A stretch of DNA of 27,565 nucleotides from assembly GCA_964450725.1 (NCBI GenBank), contig CAYVGO010000028.1, positions 1 to 27,565 on the forward strand. Direction: 5' to 3'. The stretch comes from CAYVGO01 sp964450725. GTDB lineage: Bacteria; Bacteroidota; Bacteroidia; Bacteroidales; UBA932. The translations under genes were made by a program, and so were the position numbers. Positions 7,884-15,695 of the stretch are shown here, piece by piece (within the stretch, counting starts at the first letter, position 1; each line of letters begins with the position of its first letter). The notes below the pieces were generated by a model that searched no databases, was not told where the DNA came from, and saw only the letters and a program-made list of their open reading frames with translations.

Positions 7884-8999
7884 ATGGAACGTAGCGTACA
7901 GCACTTTTTAAACCTTATTCGTCATTCTCGACGAGGTAAGTTCAAGATTTATATCGGAATGATTGCCGGTGTGGGTAAATCTTACCGCATGCTGGCCGAG
8001 TTGCGACAACTTATTGACAACGGAATAGATGCCCGTATAGGGTACATCGAAACACACGGAAGAGAAGAAACCCTGAGGATGGCGGAAGGTCTTCCTCAGA
8101 TTCCTCGCCGTAAGATTTTCTACAAGGGTAAAGAACTCGAAGAGATGGATTTGGAGACCATTATCCGTCTTCGTCCGGAGGTAGTGATTGTCGATGAGTT
8201 GGCTCACACCAATGTCGAGGGGAGTAAGAATGAAAAGCGATGGCAAGATGTACTTGATATTCTTGATACGGGGATTAATGTTATTACTGCCGTCAACATT
8301 CAGCATATAGAAAGCCTGAATCAGGAAGTAGAGAGCATTACCGGCGTAGAGGTGGCAGAGCGTATCCCGGACAGTGTGTTGGGTGCTGCCGATGAAGTAG
8401 TCAACATTGACCTGACTGCCGATGAGTTAATCACTCGCCTTGAACAGGGAAAAATATACAAGCCCGATAAAGTAGCGACAGCCTTAGTTAACTTTTTTAA
8501 GGCCGACAATATCCTGCAATTGCGAGAACTTGCCCTCAAAGAGGTGGCGCTCAGAGTAGAAAAGAAGGTCGAGTTACAGGTTAATCAGAATATCGGAGTT
8601 CGGCACGAGCGATTTTTAGCCTGCATTAGCAGTAAGGAGAAAAGTTCACGCCGCATTATCCGTAAAGTTGCCCGGCTTGCAACACGGAATAATGCTACCT
8701 TTGCCGTGCTCTATGTTCGTACACCTAAGGAGCAGAATGATAACATATCGCTTGCCGCACAGCGTCATTTAATCAATAATCTTAAGCTGGCGACACAACT
8801 CGGAGCCGAAGTGATTCAACACGATGCTAAACAAGTTGTCGAGGGAATTATAGATGTGTGCAGTGCACGTCCTGTCAGCACGGTTTGTATAGGAAGACCC
8901 AAGATAACATTCGGTAATATCATCTTTGCTGCTTTTCGTTATCGCCACTTGTTCAACTCTCTTGCCAAATCAAATATAGATCTGCTTATATTATCATAA
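7884..8999 (+). CDS. kdpD: KdpD N-terminal sensor protein without kinase domain (KdpD domain plus USP domain)
   Basis: A 371-residue protein matching only the cytoplasmic N-terminal half of KdpD (full KdpD is about 890 residues). The KdpD domain has Walker A GMIAGVGKS (25-33) and a Walker B-like segment VVIVDELAHTN (100-110). A universal-stress-protein-like domain follows from about 243 to the end. The four transmembrane helices, GAF-like region and histidine-kinase core of full KdpD are absent. The stop is clean, so this looks like a settled short form, not a recent break. A separate kinase gene begins four bases downstream. In full KdpD this half binds nucleotide and tunes kinase output; here it presumably acts in trans on that kinase. 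Confidence 0.92.
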   Translation: MERSVQHFLNLIRHSRRGKFKIYIGMIAGVGKSYRMLAELRQLIDNGIDARIGYIETHGREETLRMAEGLPQIPRRKIFYKGKELEEMDLETIIRLRPEVVIVDELAHTNVEGSKNEKRWQDVLDILDTGINVITAVNIQHIESLNQEVESITGVEVAERIPDSVLGAADEVVNIDLTADELITRLEQGKIYKPDKVATALVNFFKADNILQLRELALKEVALRVEKKVELQVNQNIGVRHERFLACISSKEKSSRRIIRKVARLATRNNATFAVLYVRTPKEQNDNISLAAQRHLINNLKLATQLGAEVIQHDAKQVVEGIIDVCSARPVSTVCIGRPKITFGNIIFAAFRYRHLFNSLAKSNIDLLILS

Positions 9000-9003
9000 A
9001 TCA

Positions 9004-10698
9004 ATGAAAATAAAGACTAAAATTGCGCTCACCATTGGGTTGTTACTTACGATTATAACCCTTTTGGGCTACTTCACGGCTCACACGACCGATCGAGTGA
9101 AAAAGAATACGGAAAATATCCTTGTGGATAATTACAATTCTGTCAAGTATGCTCAAAAGATGTTGTGGGCAGTACATAATTTCCAGAACGATTCTTTGGT
9201 TGCCGTTAATACGTTCATCGAGAATCTGACGTGCCAGAAAAATAATATTACCGAAAACAGCGAAAATCAAATCACAGCACTCATAGAGCATCAGTTTGAA
9301 ACCTTTAAGGTAAATCCTTCTAAAGAGAATCTGATTACGTTAAGTTCAGCCATCAATACGATTATCCTGCTCAATGGAAATGCTATTGAAAAGAAATCAC
9401 AAATCGCCACCGATGCGGCTCGAGAGGCTCTCATCTGGGTAATTGTTCTGGCAGTTCTCAGTGCAGTGATAGCCATTGTGATGCTTATCAGGCTTCCTCA
9501 CGTGCTTACCAATCCTATAGCAAAACTTATTGAAGGAATTATTGAAATATCGAATCACAACTATGACAAGCGATTAAGTTTTAATGATGAATCGGAGTTT
9601 GGCAAAGTAGCCTCGTCGTTCAACAATATGGCAGAGGAACTGTCGCAGTTTCAGCGGAGCAGCATGGCACGTATTATCTCAACCAAGCAATACCTTGAGA
9701 TTGTCATCAACTCTATTGATGAGCCTATCATAGGGCTTGACAACGAAAAACAAATTCTGTTTGCCAACAATGCCGCAACCGCTATTCTGCATATTCCTGC
9801 CGAGAAGATGATTAAAAAATCTGCACTCGATTTGGCACTCTCCAACGATCTTCTTCGTCGTTTAATCAAGGGATTGGAAGATGGCGACGTAAACCAAGAC
9901 CCGCTTAAAATCTACTCCGACAACAAGGAGAGTTATTTTGAGGTAGAATACCTTAGCCTTGCCGAGAATTCGGGAACGGTCATAACCCTTAACAACATCA
10001 CCAAGTTCAAAGAACTGGATAACGCAAAAACCAACTTTATCTCTGTTATTTCTCACGAGTTAAAAACACCAATTTCTGCGATTATGATGAGTCTCAAACT
10101 TCTTGAAGACCAGCGTGTAGGCACGATGAATGAGGAACAGCAGGCTTTAGCACAAAGTATTCACGAAAGCAGCGAACGATTGCTCAGCATATCAGGTGAA
10201 CTGTTGAAAATGACACAGGTAGAGACGGGCATTTTACAACTTAGTCCCAAAATAACCAAACCCATTGAACTGATTAATTATGCTATCAGTGCCACCAAAG
10301 TACTGGCAGACAAGTTTGGCTGTAATATTGAGGTTGAATATCCCGAAAAGATTGACAAACTCTTTGTTGACAGTGAAAAAGTAGCATGGGTCGTAACCAA
10401 TCTGCTTGCAAACGCCATTCATCACTCTACTGAAGATAACTCAAGAGTGATTATTGGGGCTCGCCAGGCAGATAAGAAAATAGAAATCTATATTCGGGAC
10501 TTTGGTAAGGGAATTGACCCGCGTTATCATAAAACTATTTTTGACCGATACTTCCGCGTGCCGGGAACAAAAGTACAGGGAAGCGGATTGGGACTTGCCA
10601 TCTCCAAAGATTTTGTTGAAGCACACGGCGGCACGATTTCTATCGAAAGTCAGGTAGGGCAGGGGAGTTGTTTTATTATTACGCTTGCAGCCTCTTGA
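9004..10698 (+). CDS. Membrane sensor histidine kinase (periplasmic sensor-HAMP-PAS-HisKA-HATPase)
   Basis: A 564-residue kinase. Two transmembrane helices (about 7-25 and 143-162) flank a roughly 115-residue, mostly helical periplasmic region. Then come HAMP (about 163-215), a PAS-like domain (about 228-335), HisKA with the H box FISVISHELKTP (phospho-acceptor H351) and an ATPase domain with N box NLLANAIHHS, G1 DFGKGID and G2 GSGLGLAIS. It differs from KdpD, which has four central helices and no HAMP. As last gene of the operon, directly after the kinase-less KdpD, it probably supplies the catalytic function and phosphorylates the NtrC-type regulator at 540-1877. That pairing is inference from gene content. 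Confidence 0.93.
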   Translation: MKIKTKIALTIGLLLTIITLLGYFTAHTTDRVKKNTENILVDNYNSVKYAQKMLWAVHNFQNDSLVAVNTFIENLTCQKNNITENSENQITALIEHQFETFKVNPSKENLITLSSAINTIILLNGNAIEKKSQIATDAAREALIWVIVLAVLSAVIAIVMLIRLPHVLTNPIAKLIEGIIEISNHNYDKRLSFNDESEFGKVASSFNNMAEELSQFQRSSMARIISTKQYLEIVINSIDEPIIGLDNEKQILFANNAATAILHIPAEKMIKKSALDLALSNDLLRRLIKGLEDGDVNQDPLKIYSDNKESYFEVEYLSLAENSGTVITLNNITKFKELDNAKTNFISVISHELKTPISAIMMSLKLLEDQRVGTMNEEQQALAQSIHESSERLLSISGELLKMTQVETGILQLSPKITKPIELINYAISATKVLADKFGCNIEVEYPEKIDKLFVDSEKVAWVVTNLLANAIHHSTEDNSRVIIGARQADKKIEIYIRDFGKGIDPRYHKTIFDRYFRVPGTKVQGSGLGLAISKDFVEAHGGTISIESQVGQGSCFIITLAAS

Positions 10699-10748
10699 GT
10701 AATGAAGGAATGAAAGAATGTAAAATGTAAAAAGCAATACACTTCAAT

Positions 10749-10772
10749 AGTGATTAACGGTTAGTGATTAGT
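10749..10772. repeat. Heptamer repeat (AGTGATT)
   Basis: Three consecutive seven-base units, AGTGATT, AACGGTT, AGTGATT, then AGT. The unit is the reverse complement of the ACTAATC heptamer array at 22646-22687, so one heptamer family occurs in two gene-free stretches of the window. Confidence 0.6.
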
Positions 10773-10808
10773 AAAAGAGACTCTGTCGGAGATGTATTAC
10801 CGATTTAA

Positions 10809-10856
10809 ATGGCAGTTATTACGGATTAAATTCGTTATGACTGCTATTTTTATTTC
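10809..10856 (+). terminator. Probable terminator of the kdp operon
   Basis: A 16-bp imperfect stem (AATGGCAGTTATTACG against CGTTATGACTGCTATT) is followed by TTTTTATTT. It lies 110 bases after the kinase stop codon and would end the operon transcript on the plus strand. Confidence 0.65.
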
Positions 10857-10859
10857 ATC

Positions 10860-10975
10860 TTATGAAGAAATGAAAGAATCAAGGAATGAAAAAAGGAAGG
10901 GGCTTTACTATGACATCTTCGTAGGAAGGAAATAAAGAATGAAAAAAGGAATGAAGGAAATAGGGAATGGACTAA
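10860..10975. repeat. Low-complexity AATGAAA-like repeats
   Basis: A purine-rich stretch made of irregular copies of GGAATGAAA and GAATGAAAAAAGG, with related words at 10701-10730. No coding signal is seen. It is the kind of simple intergenic repeat common in Bacteroidota genomes. Confidence 0.55.
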
Positions 10976-11002
10976 ACTTTGTTCTGCAAAATTTATCGAA
11001 GA

Positions 11003-11122
11003 GTGTTAAGCGGAATTTATAATTCCGCTTGGAACATGACCAAATTTTAAATTTGGTAGTTTGTATTTCTGAATTACAAATTCAGTTGTATTCCAAGCGG
11101 AATTATAAATTCCGCTTAACAC
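11003..11122. repeat. Nested inverted repeat (32-bp perfect arms enclosing two further palindromes)
   Basis: Left arm 11003-11034 and right arm 11091-11122 are perfect reverse complements over 32 bases. Each arm is itself a palindrome (AAGCGGAATT/AATTCCGCTT around a 3-base centre). Between them lie two further palindromes, CCAAATTT-T-AAATTTGG (11040-11056) and CTGAATT-ACA-AATTCAG (11069-11085). The whole 120 bases could fold into a branched cruciform. There is no T tract and no open frame. Confidence 0.9.
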
Positions 11123-11168
11123 CCTAAGCCAATTTCTCAGCACAAATTCTGCTGAATAAGGTTCTTAG

Positions 11169-11777
11169 GTTAAAAATATACGTAGAAAGGTTAAAGATAC
11201 AGGTTCGTTCGTTAAACGTCGGGGTTCGTTTGCTAAAAATCCTAAGTGAATTGCTATATGTCGAGGTTCTTAGGTTAAAAATATACGTAGAAAGGTTAAA
11301 GATACAGGTTCGTTCGTTAAACGTCGGGGTTCGTTTGCTAAAAATCCTAAGTGAATTGCTATATGTCGAGGTTCTTAGGTTAAAAATATACATAGAAAAA
11401 CTAAATGTCGAACTTCATCTGTTAAACGTCGAACTTCATTTGCTAAAAATCCTAAGTAATTTGCTAAATCTCGACCTTTTTCTGTTAAAAATACACGTAA
11501 AAGAGTTAAACGTCGACCTTCATCTGTTAAACGTCGGGGTTCGTTTGCTAAAAATCCTAAGAAAAAGGTTCGAAATTTACCTTCAGAACCTCGACGTTGA
11601 TGTTTTTTACCTCGAAATTTACCTTCAGAACCTCGATGTTGATGTTTTTTACCTCAAGATTTACCTTCAGAACCTCGACGTTGATGTTTTTTACCTCAAG
11701 ATTTACCTTCAGAACCTCGACGTTGATGTTTTTTACCTCGATAATTAGTTTGTGAACTTAGGTATTTAGTTTATGAA
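11169..11777. repeat. Minisatellite: 29 in-phase copies of a 21-base unit
   Basis: Twenty-nine 21-base units follow each other without a single insertion or deletion. Early units begin GTTAAA or GCTAAA. Five of them form a 105-base block that is repeated exactly (11169-11273 and 11274-11378). Late units form a 42-base pair repeated four times (from 11568) and beginning GTTCGAAA/CCTCGACG. Because 21 is a multiple of three, frames stay open on both strands. The plus frame is open from 11128 to 11748 and would read as leucine/valine heptads (LKIYVER-like) but has no ATG. The minus frame 11393-11124 has an ATG and reads TFNERT/IFNLRT-like heptads. I regard neither as a supported gene. Confidence 0.9.
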
Positions 11778-11827
11778 GCAGCGGGTAGCACTTTTAAATG
11801 ACAGTCTTAGATTGTTTCCCTTTCATT

Positions 11828-11927
11828 NNNNNNNNNNNNNNNNNNNNNNNNNNNNNNNNNNNNNNNNNNNNNNNNNNNNNNNNNNNNNNNNNNNNNNNNN
11901 NNNNNNNNNNNNNNNNNNNNNNNNNNN
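11828..11927. other. Assembly gap of exactly 100 N
   Basis: One hundred N characters, the conventional filler for a gap of unknown size. The 55 bases before it (11773-11827) are identical to the 55 bases after it (11928-11982). The likely explanation is two contigs sharing an assembly k-mer end, so the true missing sequence may be zero or may be extra copies of the adjacent 21-base array. Confidence 0.95.
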
Positions 11928-11982
11928 ATGAAGCAGCGGGTAGCACTTTTAAATGACAGTCTTAGATTGTTTCCCTTTCATT
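11928..11982. repeat. 55-base exact copy of the sequence left of the gap
   Basis: Identical to 11773-11827, beginning ATGAAGCAGCGGG and ending TTTCATT, then continuing into unique sequence before the permease gene. Most likely an assembly duplicate rather than a biological repeat. Confidence 0.85.
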
Positions 11983-12017
11983 TTGTAATCGGTAACTCTT
12001 ATTTCCGTCAAAGATTT

Positions 12018-13208
12018 TTATCCAACAAAGGGCAAACGTCTCATTTGTCGATATATTTGTAATCCATTGAACAATGTCAGGCAAATTACAATCATAACGC
12101 CAAACAGGAGGGTGGTAAACAGGAAGTCTGAAGTTGAAGTTATGCCTAAAGCGGCAAGTTTGGGCAGGTAAAGTTGTCTGGCATAAAGGGCTATAAAAAT
12201 ACTTAATCCGACAACCAATATATTTAATATAAAAATCCAAAGGAGATAAGGTTTTACCAAGTCTCTCTTTTGAAATCCCTGTAAAATAAGATTTTTTAAT
12301 GTCTTTTGATTTTTATGAATCAGCAGATTGATGCTCAGGCCTAATAAGCCTATAGAAGGTAGCAGTATCAATAGTCCAAACAACATGACAACCGTAATGG
12401 TTATTTTCAAAAAATAAGACAAGTTGCCCTCTCCTTTGTTGCTAAGGTCATAGTTGGGTTTGTTGGCAAAGAAGGTTGTGATTTGAGGGTCTGCACTGTT
12501 GGCGGTTTCAATAATCAATCTTGATATTTTTTGGGTTTCCTGTTGATGGGAGAAGTTTTTATTAGCCCATTCCATAAAACTTATAGGAACAAGAATGGTA
12601 TTGAGATAATCTGAAAATCCTGCGATGTATCCATGGAACACTTCCTGTTTTCCGTTACCATAAATAATCACCCTGAAAGTTACTTGCTGTATAATGCTTT
12701 CCGATATTTGCGGCAATCCCTGACTCCCCGCAAATCCGAAGTTGTAAAGACTGAGATAGTCGCGGGGAATAACTATCGGAATGGTGTTATCTCCCACTTT
12801 CCATTGCCACTTTTTATCAACATTGTCTAACAAATGGTCAGGAACAGCTTCAAAAAATAAATCGGAAGCAAAGTATGGAATTTGCTCAGACTCAATGTAG
12901 GCTTTGACTTTGTACTGACAAGGGGTGAAAAAGGTTAATGAGCGTACGAAGGGCTGTTTTTTTATTTCCTCAATTTCATTTGCAGAAAAAACGGTATGAT
13001 CACTGTTTAAGGTTGAGAGTAGTGAAACTTTTTTGTTGGCAATAATATATTGGGGTTTAAACAGACTTTCTTTGGATGAAAACAGAGGTCGGATGTCAGT
13101 GGAAAAAGAAAAGGCGATGAGTAAAACGGTCATGCCTGTCAAGGCCGAAAGTACATAGCCAACCCATTGAAAGATACTGATATTTTTACGTAATAGTTTG
13201 TAGAGCAT
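12018..13208 (-). CDS. ABC transporter permease, FtsX/MacB-like
   Basis: A 396-residue membrane protein. One helix near the N terminus (about 15-36) is followed by a roughly 230-residue extracytoplasmic region and three C-terminal helices (about 268-293, 318-340, 362-384). This is the four-helix layout of FtsX/MacB/LolC-type permeases. The cytoplasmic loop before the third helix (NQKTLKNLILQGFQKRDLVKP) resembles the coupling region of this family. The gene starts six bases after the ATPase gene stops. Such transporters usually move lipoproteins or envelope material, or transmit mechanical signals, rather than importing solutes. The substrate here is unknown; the preceding lipoprotein gene is a candidate partner. 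The 3' end faces the repeat-rich region and gap; the reading frame is complete. Confidence 0.82.
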   Translation of the reverse strand: MLYKLLRKNISIFQWVGYVLSALTGMTVLLIAFSFSTDIRPLFSSKESLFKPQYIIANKKVSLLSTLNSDHTVFSANEIEEIKKQPFVRSLTFFTPCQYKVKAYIESEQIPYFASDLFFEAVPDHLLDNVDKKWQWKVGDNTIPIVIPRDYLSLYNFGFAGSQGLPQISESIIQQVTFRVIIYGNGKQEVFHGYIAGFSDYLNTILVPISFMEWANKNFSHQQETQKISRLIIETANSADPQITTFFANKPNYDLSNKGEGNLSYFLKITITVVMLFGLLILLPSIGLLGLSINLLIHKNQKTLKNLILQGFQKRDLVKPYLLWIFILNILVVGLSIFIALYARQLYLPKLAALGITSTSDFLFTTLLFGVMIVICLTLFNGLQIYRQMRRLPFVG

Positions 13209-13214
13209 TTTTTG

Positions 13215-13859
13215 TTAAAGTTTCCGGATATAGTGATAAGATAATTCAGAAGATTCTTCTAAAGCGCAGAGTAATAATCCGGCTTGTTGCCGTTGCAGTT
13301 CCTGATGTATTATCGACATTAAAATATCCTTGTTTTTAGTATCTAAATGGCTGAAGGGTTCATCGGCAAGCAAGAAATCAAAAGGCTGACACAATGCTCT
13401 GAGGGCAGCGACTCTTTGCTGCTGTCCAAAGGAAAGTTTTGCGACTTTTTCGTGTTGCTTGTCAATCAGTTTGACGGTTTCTAACCATTCAACAATTTCT
13501 TCTGTAGTTTTATGATGGGTGAGGTTGTTTTTGAGTTGAATATTTTCCATCACGGTTAAATCATTAAAGAGTCTCAACCCTTGAAAAATACAACTGATAT
13601 GATGTTTTCGAATATTACTCCACGCCGATGAAGATAATTTTTTGTTTGATTCACCATCAAATAAAATCTCACCGATATAGTCTTTACGTTCTCCGAAAAG
13701 ATAACTCATCAAAGATGTTTTTCCTGTTCCGGAACTTGCGACCATTAAATGGTATTCTCCTTTCTGAAAGGTTACTTCTTTATGCCAAATTTCCGATACA
13801 CATTGCTGTGCATCGGAAATAAAGCAAGGTAAAACCGATTTTACCTCTATTGTTGTCAT
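13215..13859 (-). CDS. ABC transporter ATP-binding protein (LolD/MacB-like) with an altered H-loop
   Basis: A 214-residue ATPase. Walker A is SSGTGKTS (42-49), Q-loop CIFQGLRLF (90-98), signature LSFGQQQ (142-148; the usual second-position serine is kept but the first glycine is phenylalanine), Walker B FDFLLADE (160-167) and D-loop SHLD (170-173). The H-loop, normally T-H-D, reads CALEE (198-202), so the switch histidine is replaced by leucine. By family knowledge that residue is usually needed for efficient hydrolysis. The gene lies six bases from both neighbours in a three-gene operon and surely pairs with the following permease. The protein is slightly short at both ends of the fold but otherwise complete. 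Confidence 0.88.
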   Translation of the reverse strand: MTTIEVKSVLPCFISDAQQCVSEIWHKEVTFQKGEYHLMVASSGTGKTSLMSYLFGERKDYIGEILFDGESNKKLSSSAWSNIRKHHISCIFQGLRLFNDLTVMENIQLKNNLTHHKTTEEIVEWLETVKLIDKQHEKVAKLSFGQQQRVAALRALCQPFDFLLADEPFSHLDTKNKDILMSIIHQELQRQQAGLLLCALEESSELSYHYIRKL

Positions 13860-13865
13860 AGAATA

Positions 13866-15479
13866 TTAATTATATTGACTACTGATATTATCAATACATT
13901 TCAATAGTTGTCTGAGGGAGTTTTCACTGCTACTTTTGAATCGTAAAGAACATTCCATTTCATTTTTATCTGTTATTTTCATGGTCAAGTCTTTGTATAT
14001 TTTCAACTCAGATAATGTTGTCTCTCCAATTTTCAACAAAAAGTTTTTGATGTCTTCAGGATAAGAATCAATGTCTAAGTTTATATAGAATAAATAAGGC
14101 GATTTTTTAAGATCGCTGCCTAAAGCATGGCTACTTAATTTAGAGTCAAAACCTTTACCGGTGAAATTTGTAATAGCATCAACATCGTTAGTAACATATA
14201 CTCTATTTTCTTTATATGCAAAATAAATTGAAACCATTCCACCCACGGGTACAACATAATAATTTCCATTTTGTCTTGTCATTCCTTCAGGTAACAGGGT
14301 CATTAAATCCTTAAAGGCATCTTCACTTTTCACAGTAAATGAAAGTCCGGCTAATGGAATAGGTAATCCACCACGAGCAAAGTCATAAATACTCAACACT
14401 GCATCGCCACCCAAAGCGTTTATTATGATTTTTGCGTTAGGGTGCTCAAGTGTTTCAAGTAACATTTTATTATTGTAATTATCTTCTGTACTGTCAGCAA
14501 ACATCTTTTGCATTAGTTTTATGTATTCATCAAAATTGAAAGAAAACTTGTACGTGAAGTAAGATGTTTTAGGAAAGTCTTCCAACAATGCTTGGTTAAA
14601 GTCTTTTTTGATAATCGGATATTTAGCCAGGTACTCTTCCACTTTAGCAGCAGGAGACATACGTCCGGTTACTTTAATTTCATTATCTTTAAACTCAGCA
14701 TATAAATGAATGTATATATCTTTTACATCCTCCAATAAGTATTTTGGATAATTAAGAGTGTTGGCTACAGACAAAAAGTAACTTGCAACTTTATCTTGTG
14801 CTACCCAAACTGCAATGTCTGTTGATTGTTTTTGAAATTCTTGAAAATCAGGAACACCGGTAACGCTTTGTTCCGGAGTCAAAGTAAAGAATTTGTCATA
14901 GTCTGTGCTATCCGGAGTACTGCTAAAAATCAAACATAACTCTTTATTCCATAAAACCGTCAAGTCATTATCTTTGATAATTTTGTAATTGGGTTTTTCT
15001 TCAATGGGTAATTTGTTATACTTTTCTTTCCACATTTCTCCAAGAAAAGTTTCCAATTTACTATCATCACTTACCAAAAATGAACATCCAAACATCATAC
15101 CCGGTTTGTCTTGTTCTTTCTCTACAATAATAGGTTTGTCTTCTCCTTCTTCATAATTCAGATGACTTTCTACTGTTGTATAAGTATAAGGTATTCCAAA
15201 GATATAAAAACTCTCGTTTTTCAGTCCGGTTTCTTTGGGGTTTTCAATATACTTTGACAATATCTGATTTTCATTCTCCCCCATAATTTTTTGAAAGACA
15301 TTATATTGTTTAGGATTGTCAAGTCCACTTTTTTGAGCAATTTGTTTGGCTTGAATGCTGGCAACAAAAGCCGCATTGGAGGGAATGACTTTTAGGTGAG
15401 AATTGCTTTCCTGACTACAGGCATTAAATAACAATAATCCAACGAACAGTAGTAATAACTGTTGGTACATTTTTTTCAT
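13866..15479 (-). CDS. DUF4836-like lipoprotein
   Basis: About 537 residues from the ATG at 15479. The N terminus MKKMYQQLLLLFVGLLLFNACS is a lipoprotein signal with lipobox FNAC, so lipidation and outer-membrane localisation are likely. The following LKVIPSNAAFVASIQAKQIAQKSG segment and overall length match the DUF4836 family of Bacteroidota, whose function is unknown. An in-frame start further up (15548) would bury the signal peptide under 23 residues. The promoter at 15519-15548 would also start transcription downstream of it, so 15479 is chosen. It is the first gene of an operon with the ABC ATPase and permease (6-base gaps), suggesting that it works with that transporter. Confidence 0.82.
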   Translation of the reverse strand: MKKMYQQLLLLFVGLLLFNACSQESNSHLKVIPSNAAFVASIQAKQIAQKSGLDNPKQYNVFQKIMGENENQILSKYIENPKETGLKNESFYIFGIPYTYTTVESHLNYEEGEDKPIIVEKEQDKPGMMFGCSFLVSDDSKLETFLGEMWKEKYNKLPIEEKPNYKIIKDNDLTVLWNKELCLIFSSTPDSTDYDKFFTLTPEQSVTGVPDFQEFQKQSTDIAVWVAQDKVASYFLSVANTLNYPKYLLEDVKDIYIHLYAEFKDNEIKVTGRMSPAAKVEEYLAKYPIIKKDFNQALLEDFPKTSYFTYKFSFNFDEYIKLMQKMFADSTEDNYNNKMLLETLEHPNAKIIINALGGDAVLSIYDFARGGLPIPLAGLSFTVKSEDAFKDLMTLLPEGMTRQNGNYYVVPVGGMVSIYFAYKENRVYVTNDVDAITNFTGKGFDSKLSSHALGSDLKKSPYLFYINLDIDSYPEDIKNFLLKIGETTLSELKIYKDLTMKITDKNEMECSLRFKSSSENSLRQLLKCIDNISSQYN

Positions 15480-15518
15480 AAACAGAAATATTAAAAATAA
15501 AGTGATTAAAAGAGCGGG

Positions 15519-15548
15519 CAAAGGTACATTTTTTTTATGATACAACAA
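15519..15548 (-). promoter_or_regulatory. Promoter of the DUF4836/ABC operon
   Basis: On the minus strand, TTG (15548-15546) is followed by 19 bases and then TACCTTTG (15526-15519). This matches the Bacteroidota -33/-7 consensus in both boxes and spacing. Transcription would start near 15513, leaving a leader of about 35 bases before the ATG at 15479. Confidence 0.75.
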
Positions 15549-15566
15549 TTCATTTTACCATAGTAT

Positions 15567-15598
15567 TTTGTTCATACAAAATAAATGTAGTACTTTTG
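15567..15598 (+). promoter_or_regulatory. Promoter of the small membrane protein/ugd operon
   Basis: TTTG (15567-15570), 20 bases, then TACTTTTG (15591-15598), a full match to the Bacteroidota promoter consensus. Transcription would start near 15604, giving a leader of about 90 bases that contains a small hairpin AGTGCT/AGCACT (15636-15655). The two divergent promoters lie back to back with 18 bases between their -33 boxes. Confidence 0.75.
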
Positions 15599-15695
15599 CT
15601 TACCATGTACTAAATAAAAGATTGTCTGATACGTTAGTGCTTATTATATAGCACTTGAGTATTTCAAAATCTTCAATCATCAAAACTACCTACCT

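Noticed and set aside
7884..8999. KdpD broken by frameshift
   Set aside because: The following gene is not the missing KdpD half: it has two helices plus HAMP/PAS instead of four helices plus GAF. So this is a short form, not a pseudogene.
11124..11393. 89-codon minus-strand frame in the same array
   Set aside because: Same reason: the reverse frame is open by periodicity, and the ATG arises from a single variant unit.
11230..11748. 172-codon plus-strand frame in the 21-base array
   Set aside because: Starts with TTG, has no ATG or clear ribosome site, and is open only because the unit length is a multiple of three. Kept as a repeat.
15480..15548. Upstream start for the DUF4836-like protein
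   Set aside because: It would bury the lipoprotein signal peptide and lies upstream of the predicted transcription start.
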